This document shows, piece after piece, positions 6,401-11,216 of a DNA stretch of 11,216 nucleotides (positions within the stretch are counted from its first letter, which is position 1; each line of letters opens with the position of its first letter). The DNA comes from Clostridiales bacterium (GTDB lineage Bacteria; Bacillota_A; Clostridia; Christensenellales; CAG-917). The position numbers were made by a program, and so were the translations under genes. The notes under the pieces are model-generated. The model worked only from the letters and a program-made list of their open reading frames with translations. It was not told where the DNA came from and ran no database searches. The stretch is taken from the NCBI GenBank assembly GCA_031282095.1, contig JAITEJ010000125.1, positions 1-11,216 on the forward strand, read 5' to 3'.

Positions 6401-8343
6401 CTTCCTTCGTTTCCGTAAACCTTCACGAAAATCTCCTGAACGCGCTGTTGCCGTTGCTGTTCGGCGGCACGGTCGCGGACGCTATGTTCAATCTGCCTCT
6501 TTTGGACGGCGACTACAGCTATCTGAGATTTAACGTCGCGGCTATGGAATTGCAGGTGTCGCTCGCGCTGCCTCCGTTCGTTGTAGGTATTGGATTGGGC
6601 GGACTGAACGTCAGCCTGACGTCTGGCGGCATAGCCGGAGTGAACCGCGGCGAATATAAATCTTTGCAGGATCTGTCGGAGATATCTCTGTCGGTTTCGG
6701 TGGGACTCCGCGCGGATCTCTACAAATCGGAAATTCCCGTAAATGACATACTGAGCGCGTTCGTATCCGATTTGGCGCTGGCGTTCAACCTCAATATAGA
6801 AGAGAATTTATATATCGACCTTCTCCTGCTGATAGAGGCGAATCTCAACAAAAATTCCGTAGGCGAGAACGAACTGCTGATAGAGCTTATCGACGTCAAG
6901 GGCGGCAACACCGTCGTGTTCGGCTTGTATCTGTCCGGCTCGGTGATTTACGTCCAAACCGGCTCCTTAAATGCCGCTCCGTTTAAGTTCGACGCCCCCG
7001 AACAGGTAAACGATCTCGTATCTATGCTGTTCGACCTTCTTAACAACATAATACCCGCGTCGGATGAGGATGCGGCGCTGGCGGCCGCAGGCGAGGTCAT
7101 CGACAGCGCTCGTATCATCTTTGAGCTTGCCGAGAAAAACATAAAGCTTACGCTTGTGCAAAATCTCTTCTACGCCTTGCTGGAAAGCTTTATGCCGAGC
7201 ATATTCGGCTATCTTACGCAACCCTCCTATGTTGAGTACGATCACGACGTTCACGGGGACGCCGGAACGTTCTACTTCCAAAACGACGAAGGACGTTTCA
7301 TAGAGGATTCGCTGGAGAACATTATAAACGCCGGCAAAACCCCGTATGTCGCCGGAGAAGCGACGATGCGTCCCTTCTTTGAGGGACTGGGCGTGGCGCT
7401 GTCGCTTGCGATTAACCTTGAGGCTCCCTCCGTGGAAATAAGCCTGTCAAGCTCCGTACTCGCGCTGCGTATATCCGTAAGCGATCCCATGATACAGCTG
7501 GCGCGCTCCAACTTAGTCGCGGGAAGGATTGCGAACGCCGTCGCCGGCTCGTTTATAGACTTCGGCGCAAACCCCAAGCTTTATTTTGAACTGGAATTTG
7601 AGATAAGATATAACATTGACGCGGGATACGAGCCTATTCTTAAGGACGAGGAGATTCCCGAATACGCGCGTTATACGAGTTACTTTGAATATGACGCGCC
7701 GCAGCATTTTGGGCATACGAGGTTCTATTATTTGGATATCCCCGCGCGCACATACGTGTTGGCGGAGGGTAAAAACGCCGCGGAGGTTATCGCGGAGTAC
7801 GGCAGGGCTTTCGTGAACGTCCCGGGCAGTTACCGTCAGGACGACTACGGCGAGTACCGCCTGCGTCCGCACGACCTGTCTCCGATTATCGGCGGCATCG
7901 CGGGTATGGACGCGGTGTCGGGTTTGGTGAGCGGTCTGCCCTCGCTTGCTTTAGGCGGCATCAATATTAATTTGAGCGTAATCCTTACCGAGCTACTTCA
8001 AAGAATGGGGCTTTTGGTCTATACCAACGATCCCGTACACAACGCTATACAAGTCAAAATTTCCGCTATGCTGGATCTGCGCCCGATTTTAGATAAACTG
8101 GATCTTTTCGGGCTTATAGCCGGCACCTCTTCTATCGACCTTAACGGCATATTGGGGGCGGCGTTCGCCGGTCTTGAGGTTGGCATTCAGCTCACCGCGA
8201 ACGAAAGGACGGTGTCGCTTTATCTAATAAGAAATACCCTTTACGTGGACATGAGCGCGATCGACGGACCGCAGTTTAAGTACTCCGGTTTGGATTTGGC
8301 GGCGTTGCTGTTCCCTGCGGGGCTTGATACGCCCGCCGGCTAG
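349..8343 (+). CDS. Giant modular repeat lipoprotein (up to the in-frame TAG)
   Basis: This frame encodes 2664 residues before TAG. Residues 1-25 form a lipoprotein signal peptide: a K/R-rich start (MKKLRLK), a hydrophobic stretch, and lipobox LSAC with Cys25 as the expected lipidation site. The mature protein is therefore probably exported by Sec and anchored on the outer face of the membrane. The rest has no catalytic motif I can see. It is built from degenerate core modules of alternating hydrophobic beta strands; hallmark strands lie near residues 134, 452, 765, 1265, 1915, 2189 and 2621. Amphipathic helices (for example NLLNALLPLLFGG near 2027) and Ser/Ala/Asp-rich linkers follow most of them. 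Tyr-rich cassettes are inserted near 1150-1244, 1532-1890, 2294-2344 and 2426-2509. Cysteine is very rare. Bacterial lipoprotein folds with large beta sheets that bind lipids are one possibility for the cores. I do not recognise the family. The TAG probably does not mark the true end of the protein. Confidence 0.93.
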   Translation: MKKLRLKVILLAVLAVLMIVALSACVSDDTEEPAVPDNTASEAILAGTMPGVDALVKLYDSVVAMKRYNEAAFDPDFINFDFGFNFSLERDGVRSIFDVVLQGAISTINNSDSRFKLELIRSYVSANGISPREVLIGIYMYDGVMLIDSSGIKGGKHVAYIDSVNFSSLFSAVNDLWYGLKLNLHDDGTFSSYPEEGTEGFGELIGYFLRQFSIDLGGIKIGDLLRWVGALMLGNSEIYDLGGGIQRMVIPLNLGGLLSTLLNIGLVGDLLKGDMFVSINNIAKELIGLDVFNLIETLKSVKGSIVCDTNGGRFMGANVSMNVQPVGESPLLISAAINKIQLDDTPIIDIPEIDTSGMTKFSPTALSMDAKFSIVMRENHYTVGDILGGLGGILGLIGGLPDLSGLNDIYFDVTKETAFEFDAKIRGNLDFINNDRSELFVEIYERGVLRIGFYYVGADESFYLDLGGLGAGKFKISYIDGQPINLTSMLRNALNGLVDGLVDGSLLGMGSSSGSADAATASELSKMFADGDIVIPYASIGARASAEELDIFGLITTILGNVEINRGDGITEGLLSVKSITAVLSSEIIDMVLGAIAPGLTLPITSIDIYVNFEDDVDFGLGVTIGEKNGVADLISIDLNAKLLYGTLVEDYTMPNFHSDANRADYIPLDENGQLALETVYISLGGEFDLRIPAGEWNRLNISADASSIGLGTLLAKLLIDFHAEIDARYAFILEANVNIGDILQSDLRVAVTDLNTNSVVLELIMTGGAFYLDASAFGIERIKFDLNAVLDGLGVALTSADDGASGGIDIMGIIGAALSGVKLSDTSLEIVLAKNILQAVLNILGVWDGDGSFSISIEDRKGNPLQLGDDLFSNLGLSVNFGEGMDISKLSVNLYASVPDRLNLGLSLGSLRLSLAPQSIKPVNMLDYADIVAHPNIWLAAGAYVDIDLKGSSISLQKMLGGMLANMLSYGTYLDGQEQRISDGARQYISFAKQNSDTYSVKGTVYPAAAELAARCGFTGYGSDAVYILAIDLPRGLIPGGGGAYFTNNEITINGLPGSIDGNVVLINVSDPSVRSFTISYKEEGIVPRTLKFELDAAEFNRKSVEVGTLLDIYDNINLDLDVKLEANIDLSSVLTALLKREPVSGKVNKSFMKPLYVLDQGKYAASSVQEAVFYQTQYVKLKGENKYEKIPDGSYASERYTNSPLYDEGIFGFSLRANGYVKYSPEDTAKVPLYGTVYTTGTQQEADNTQLLLEVKNKNTNTVLFGIYYIGGILYADLSSVGVEKVAISIDIMDLITGLIIKESPALTAAADAGVGGAADQFGTTFLVLLAIQDSGLQLKLAEGLSALLLNLLGVNIPSIVAEAGIETGEAASGMFSKLYLSLSLGDSADNEIMKLELGVNALELGFTAHNISRRSFGLEYSSVDLSNDGKGLSGLYLEASAYVSFEASSTGKDTPEWNLGEWGLEDVLAELLNLGEADPDALLQLTGDSLSSFISKLLIEYQLLGSINSALGIRLALDIRVNPNDYVSYDPGKHGVVYIKTEAGYPLYYVKDLVPADAAEILSGSAFYYNESDAGAGYALRAATETEISARRSIFTIKETDISVLRPATEEELLGGGEFWTYGNGGYVRASGIIVNGAAYYVRSAVDYERTLSGNAFYVYGAAPGVLRAAAGYVYVYGGIDENGNDVYSAFVGDPEEGGTYYAAEIASNGVIDAGSGLYCLDGSKLISADGTQIKAALLLANNLYSAVVSPAKDADYTVRKPDIFVLDDGLLVSLNTAKHGELIYSTDKSFGLYAYADGEYRPARPDEISAYYNSDDIAAERTLYVKNAAESGDALYSQYVPSEHGVAKLTTDQGLGLLYYDPSSRKLKEATVQQTAAGLNLYVQRGFDINYILTHSDIAIEIYNGRYGTGVKVIGVYLFYDGDSASGMPLNSVYIDIDSSFANGVKLKVDGVALGDLLGMSYRESATVISAGASATTSAAGQADGEEYKNNPNGTYETVFGLINGAIRSLSIDSSFVSVNLHENLLNALLPLLFGGTVADAMFNLPLLDGDYSYLRFNVAAMELQVSLALPPFVVGIGLGGLNVSLTSGGIAGVNRGEYKSLQDLSEISLSVSVGLRADLYKSEIPVNDILSAFVSDLALAFNLNIEENLYIDLLLLIEANLNKNSVGENELLIELIDVKGGNTVVFGLYLSGSVIYVQTGSLNAAPFKFDAPEQVNDLVSMLFDLLNNIIPASDEDAALAAAGEVIDSARIIFELAEKNIKLTLVQNLFYALLESFMPSIFGYLTQPSYVEYDHDVHGDAGTFYFQNDEGRFIEDSLENIINAGKTPYVAGEATMRPFFEGLGVALSLAINLEAPSVEISLSSSVLALRISVSDPMIQLARSNLVAGRIANAVAGSFIDFGANPKLYFELEFEIRYNIDAGYEPILKDEEIPEYARYTSYFEYDAPQHFGHTRFYYLDIPARTYVLAEGKNAAEVIAEYGRAFVNVPGSYRQDDYGEYRLRPHDLSPIIGGIAGMDAVSGLVSGLPSLALGGININLSVILTELLQRMGLLVYTNDPVHNAIQVKISAMLDLRPILDKLDLFGLIAGTSSIDLNGILGAAFAGLEVGIQLTANERTVSLYLIRNTLYVDMSAIDGPQFKYSGLDLAALLFPAGLDTPAG
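3796..4080 (+). repeat. Tyr-rich inserted cassette 1
   Basis: Residues about 1150-1244 interrupt a core module between its LDVKLEANIDL strand and its LLLEVKNKNTNT strand. The stretch is rich in Tyr, Lys and Ser (for example VFYQTQYVKLKGENKYEKI and PLYDEGIFGF) and lacks the long aliphatic strands of the cores. It resembles the shorter Tyr-rich cassettes later in the protein, suggesting an inserted surface-exposed beta subdomain. Function unknown. Confidence 0.55.
4942..6018 (+). repeat. Large Tyr-rich cassette 2 with FY..G.Y..A repeats
   Basis: About 360 residues (1532-1890) are built of short units, each with an aromatic pair and a Gly-x-Tyr-x-x-Ala turn: AFYYNESDAGAGYALRA, EFWTYGNGGYVRAS, AFYVYGAAPGVLRAA, TYYAAEIASNGVIDA, GLYAYADGEYRPA and LLYYDPSSRKLKEA. 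Units recur every 25-50 residues. The block starts with YDPGKHG (H at base 4957) and has two further His-Gly sites (5695 and 5890). Its composition, rich in Tyr, Ala, Gly and Asp, differs sharply from the Leu/Ile/Val-rich cores on each side. It sits inside one core module, between LALDIRVN and the IAIEIYNGRYG strand. Confidence 0.65.
7228..7386 (+). repeat. Tyr-rich inserted cassette 3 (YDxxxHG)
   Basis: Residues about 2294-2346 open with YVEYDHDVHGDAGTFYF and continue with NDEGRFIEDS, the same scheme as YDPGKHGVVYIKTEAGYPL at the start of cassette 2 (1532). It follows the amphipathic helix NLFYALLESFMPSIFG directly and ends at MRPFFEG, where beta-rich core sequence resumes. A single copy of the cassette unit, about 50 residues. 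Confidence 0.55.
7624..7875 (+). repeat. Tyr-rich inserted cassette 4 (YDxxxHFG)
   Basis: Residues about 2426-2509 contain YFEYDAPQHFGHTRFYYLD, again an aromatic-Asp-x-x-x-His-Gly type opening, followed by a Tyr-rich stretch (YRQDDYGEYRLRPHD). It lies between core strands EFEIRYNIDAGY and the aliphatic segment LGGININLSVILTELL. It fits the same cassette class as that at 7228-7386, with an extra 30 residues. Confidence 0.55.
8341..8343 (+). other. In-frame TAG inside a repeat module
   Basis: TAG follows codons for LDTPAG and is followed in frame by codons for EGIRGDSALGTSSGSAV. In the module near residues 452-525 the matching stretch reads through without interruption (GSLLGMGSSSGSADAA). This is the only stop in 3622 complete codons from 349 to 11216. 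One base change from CAG (C to T) would create it; AAG, GAG, TCG, TTG, TGG, TAC or TAT are other one-step sources. Explanations are a nonsense mutation, a sequence or consensus error, or programmed UAG readthrough or recoding. AGGAGG at 8342-8347 overlaps the stop, but no ATG, GTG or TTG lies at a suitable distance, so restart here is not supported. Confidence 0.8.
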
Positions 8344-11216
8344 GAGGGTATAAGGGGCGATTCCGCGCTCGGCACATCCTCCGGCTCCGCGGTCGCTTCC
8401 GATGAAACTACGGACACCGTAGGCCGTATAGTGAACGGCGTGTTGGATAAGATTTTTATCAATCACAGCCAGTTCGGCATAGCTCTGCTTCCTAAGGCGT
8501 TGGACGTCGTCGTTTCAGATATCCTTGATATGCTGCTCGGCGTAAGACTGGAAAACACCACGGACAGTTTCTTCATGTACGACTACGAAACGGGCAAGCT
8601 TATCGGCAGAACAAGCGGATTGTATCTCAATTTTGAGGATGAACGAGTAGATAACCGCAATTTAACACTCGATTTCGACTTGTGGCTTACCAACGGTTTG
8701 GGCGTTGGCTTCTCGTTTATAACCTACAACTTAAGTTTCGGCGGCGTGAGCGGGATAGTTGATAACAACGTTCTCACCGGCATTCCCGATTTAGCGAGCC
8801 TGCTTACACAAACCATAGAATTGTCGGTGACGCTTTCCATGACGGCGAATGCGACCGGCAGTTTCGAGCCTGCCGAGCCCGGCTATACGGGGGCGCTTTA
8901 CAGCTTCGATTCATCAGTGGGGCGTTACGTCCTTGACAACCACGGCAGTTATAAGATGAACGCCGCCGGAATTAACGAGTACGACTTTACCGACACGGTT
9001 AATTCCCTTATTATGCAGCTGCTTCCTGACGCCGAACTTATTTTAGGCGGGCTTAAACTGGACGTCGGTTTGTTGGAAAAAGCGCTTTACGGCAGAATTT
9101 CCGTCAGCCTTGACCTTGCGGAATTTTTCGGCATAGGCAACAACCTGACCGCAGGGTATTCCATGGTCCCGGAAGGCGTCGCGGCGGAATCCGGAGTTTC
9201 ATACTATCAGATAAGCAGTTCGGTTTCGGCGGGCGGAGACGTTTCCTACGCTATGGTTCCGGCCGATTTCAGTTACGAATATTATTACGTTGCCGTTGAA
9301 TACGACGCCGGCGCCACATATTACGGCATAGACGAAGCGAGCGGCAAGGTGACTGCGTACAGTAATCTCCGCGAAAGCGCGTTTAATTCCTACATATTCT
9401 ATTCAAAGAGCGGCGGTTCTATAATGACAAGACCCGCCGGCGAGGCTGTCAACCCGGACGACATGTATTTCCGCAAGGCGGGCGGCGTATTTATAGGCGT
9501 CAAGGGCGTGGATATAGGGCAGGGAGAGTCCTCCTTGTATTCGTACCGCTCGGGCGAGGGCGCGCCTCTCTTCAAGGACGGCGTAAGCTATTTCACTAAG
9601 GGCGGCACGACCGCGCTTATAGCGGTGAAAGAAAAGGAGAGTTACGACTTTAACACTCAATATTATTACTACAACGAGGTTTTGGGCGAATATATTGAGG
9701 TTCCCAAAGGCAGACTGCTCGCGCAAAACACCGCGGAATACGATCCGTCGGCGCAGTATTACACCCGCAACACGGAAAGCGTGGACGGTTTGTACCGTCC
9801 GCTAGAAAAAACGCAAAGCTACGCAGCCGTGGACGTGGGAGCCGGATTCGACAATTCCGCCGAATACTACGGCGCTCTTGCGGACGGCTCATGGGGCGTT
9901 ATATACGGACGCGAGAGAACGGATGAGTACGGCAATGTGATTAAGGACGCGGATGGAAACGCCGTTTACGAATTTGACCCCGCGCTGCAATACTTCATTC
10001 GAAGCGGCTCGGCGGCTATGGTTAAGGTTCTTGCGGGCGAGGCTTTTGACGCTTCCGTGAAATATTACGAGCGGAACGCTTCGGGGGCGTACATAAGCGG
10101 AACGGTCACGGCGTCAAACTCCGCCGCGCTTATCGAATCCGGCAAGCTTTACCGCGACGGATTCCGCGCGGAGGATGCGGGAAATTATTTTGTGTACGGC
10201 GACTTCACGGATGCTAAATCCGCGGTGCCGATGTTCCGTCCGTTCATTTTGAGCGACTTAACCGGCGGCAACTGGGATTCTTTGGAGATAGCGCTGCAGC
10301 TTCTGGAAAAGACCCCGGACGACGAGTATAAGCTGTTGGGCGGCATCTACATAGTCCGCGGCGCGCTGTATCTTGACGGCACCAACATATTCGAAGGCGA
10401 TCCCGCCCCCGTGGTCGTGGAAAACTTTGTGGATCTCGTGTTGGCGCTCGCGTCGGGCGACGACGCCGCGTCCACGTCGGCGGACGATTCCGCATCGGGC
10501 GGCGGCACATACATAAGGGATTCCTTCCTGACGCTGGTCATGAGCGACCCGCTGTACCGCCTGTCCATAACCCGTGAGATTTTAGGCTTGGTGTTCTCCC
10601 ACATTCTCGGAAGCGACATAACCGAAATTCTCGGCTCTATGAGCATAGGTCTTGAGATAGGCAAGGAAATGCCCTTGCAGAGCATAAGAGAGTTGGCGCT
10701 CGGTCTGACGATAAACGCCGGCGCGATCGACCTTTACGCCGGTCTGTCCGACATATCGCTTTTATTTAATCATCCCAAGTCTTTCTTGCCGCCCGAAGTT
10801 CCCAGAGACGCCACGAATTTTATGAACGCGGCGATATCGATCAGCTTCAACGTTGATCTGCACGTGCAGATGACGACCGGCACAGTAGACTTCGGCGGCT
10901 TGTTCGCCGACCTGATAGGCGACTTATGGGGCATAGAGGCCGTAATTCCGGAGGCGACGGGCGCGGAAATTAATATATCCATAAGGTTTATAGCCTCCGT
11001 CGACTTCAACAACTTAGCCAACAGTCAGCTCGGCATAGAGGTACACGCGGTGTTCGGAGACAGCTCCACTAAGTGGATAGGGCTGTATTTTGTGAAAGAC
11101 GTCCTCTACATCGACTTGAGCGAAATAGGCATCGCGCCTATCGCCATCGGCAAGCGCACCTACGGACAGCTTATACCGCAACTGGAAGGTAAGGGCGTAG
11201 GAGAATATCTGGAGGG
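8344..11216 (+). CDS. Continuation of the giant lipoprotein past the TAG, 3' partial
   Basis: The frame of the upstream gene stays open for 957 codons and runs off the window. Its content is plainly the same protein. Right after the stop it completes a core module (linker TSSGSAVASDE, then helix LPKALDVVVSDILDMLLG). Beta-rich strands follow (LDFDLWLTNGLGVGFSF), then a long Tyr-rich cassette (9151-10245). Two more hallmark strand pairs come next: GGIYIVRGALYLDGTNI at 10336 and IGLYFVKDVLYIDLSEIG at 11077. Codon preferences look unchanged across the TAG. It has no signal peptide and no initiation codon with a ribosome binding site near its start; the first in-frame candidates (GTG 8431, ATG 8530, ATG 8575) lack AGGAGG-like sequence. 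Expression therefore needs UAG readthrough, a corrected sequence, or unrecognised reinitiation; otherwise this is the dead 3' part of a broken gene. Confidence 0.75.
9151..10245 (+). repeat. Large Tyr-rich cassette 5 with YDxSxxYY repeats (after the TAG)
   Basis: About 365 residues carry a short motif, [YF]-D-x-[SAG]-x-x-Y-[YF], at bases 9301 (YDAGATYY), 9643 (YDFNTQYYYY), 9739 (YDPSAQYYTRN), 9847 (FDNSAEYY), 9973 (FDPALQYFIRSG) and 10045 (FDASVKYYERN). The last five are spaced 24-42 codons apart. Each is followed 5-10 residues later by a G-x-Y/W turn such as GEYIEV, GLYRPL, GSWGVI or GAYISG. A small related piece (YTGALYSFDSSVGRYVL) lies at 8884. The repeats look like a chain of small beta units and are typical of an extracellular stalk or ligand-binding surface; this role is inference. 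They are open in the same frame as the upstream gene. Confidence 0.65.

Larger units (their letters stand above)
1879..10506 (+). repeat. Low-complexity Ser/Ala/Asp/Gly linkers at a fixed module position
   Basis: Seven modules carry a short Ser/Ala/Asp/Gly-rich stretch 20-45 residues after the hallmark strand pair and ahead of the amphipathic helix. They lie at bases 1879-1917 (SSSGSADAATASE), 2743-2778 (TSADDGASGG), 4276-4314 (TAAADAGVGGAAD), 6268-6312 (SAGASATTSAAG), 7057-7095 (ASDEDAALAAAG), 8374-8418 (TSSGSAVAS) and 10450-10506 (ASGDDAASTSADD). They look like flexible loops in the same place of each domain. The first and sixth share the 16-base DNA sequence TCCTCCGGCTCCGCGG (1882-1897 and 8377-8392) in the same codon register. 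Confidence 0.7.
748..11154 (+). repeat. Nine degenerate copies of the core beta module hallmark
   Basis: The shared strand pair, consensus roughly h-h-G-h-Y-[YLIM]-x-x-G-x-h-Y-h-D-h-S-x-h-G, occurs at bases 748-804 (GIYMYDGVMLIDSSGI), 1699-1776 (GFYYVGADESFYLDLGGLG), 2641-2709 (IMTGGAFYLDASAFG), 4141-4227 (GIYYIGGILYADLSSVG), 6091-6210 (GVYLFYDGD, then VYIDIDSSF), 6913-6993 (GLYLSGSVIYVQTGSL), 8209-8283 (LYLIRNTLYVDMSAI), 10330-10398 (GIYIVRGALYLDGTNI) and 11071-11154 (GLYFVKDVLYIDLSEIG). Spacing varies from about 250 to 700 residues because cassettes are inserted between cores. Several copies are preceded by an acidic strand such as LLIELIDVKGGNT or LLLEVKNKNTNT. The copies are strongly diverged in DNA, so the array is old and not a recent tandem expansion. 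Confidence 0.8.

Noticed and set aside
8341..8343. Genome-wide reassignment of TAG to Gln or another residue
   Set aside because: Only one TAG occurs in over 3600 codons while CAA and CAG are used freely; a recoded genome would be expected to show several.
8342..8352. AGGAGG overlapping the TAG as the ribosome binding site of a separate downstream gene
   Set aside because: No ATG, GTG or TTG lies 4-12 bases downstream; only ATA at 8350 is in frame, and the encoded sequence starts in mid-module with no signal peptide.
291..11021. Many minus-strand and alternate-frame open stretches of 60-155 codons
   Set aside because: All lie opposite or across the long + strand frame, lack ribosome binding sites, and encode low-complexity or Arg/Ser-rich sequence expected from mirror frames of GC-rich codons.

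Overview
The window is taken up almost entirely by one giant, repeat-built, secreted lipoprotein gene on the + strand. A short upstream region carries its control signals. The setting looks like a Gram-positive-type bacterium, probably an uncultured Clostridia-like Bacillota. This rests on a perfect sigma-A type promoter, an AGGAGG ribosome binding site, an N-terminal lipobox (LSAC) signal peptide, moderately GC-rich DNA by eye, and heavy use of ATA, GGC, GAC and GCG codons. The lineage is inference; no marker gene is present.

Layout. Bases 1-148 hold no clear gene, at most the last ~20 codons of an upstream gene. Bases 149-177 are a consensus promoter (TTGACA, 17-base spacer, TATAAT). Bases ~184-348 form a structured leader with a terminator-like hairpin at 206-224, a weaker one at 252-268, and a 10-base direct repeat. 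An AGGAGG sits just before the ATG at 349. From 349 a single reading frame runs to 8343 (2664 residues), where it meets TAG. The same frame then stays open for the remaining 2873 bases to the window edge, with no further stop.

The protein has a lipoprotein signal peptide (Cys25), then at least nine degenerate copies of a beta-rich core module. Its hallmark is a strand pair resembling 'FGIYYxGGxLYxDLSxxG'. In most copies this is followed by a Ser/Ala/Asp/Gly-rich linker and an amphipathic helix like 'NLLxALLxxLLG'. Tyr-rich cassettes with their own short repeats, such as YDxxxHG and YDxSxxYY, are inserted between core modules. The family is not one I recognise. A cell-surface structural or adhesive role, or binding of hydrophobic ligands, is possible but unproven.

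The main point of interest is the TAG at 8341-8343. It falls inside a repeat module, not at a domain boundary. The codons after it continue the module, including a 16-base stretch identical and in register with bases 1882-1897. This suggests readthrough, a recent nonsense mutation, or a sequence error in a gene of more than 3600 codons whose 3' end lies outside the window.
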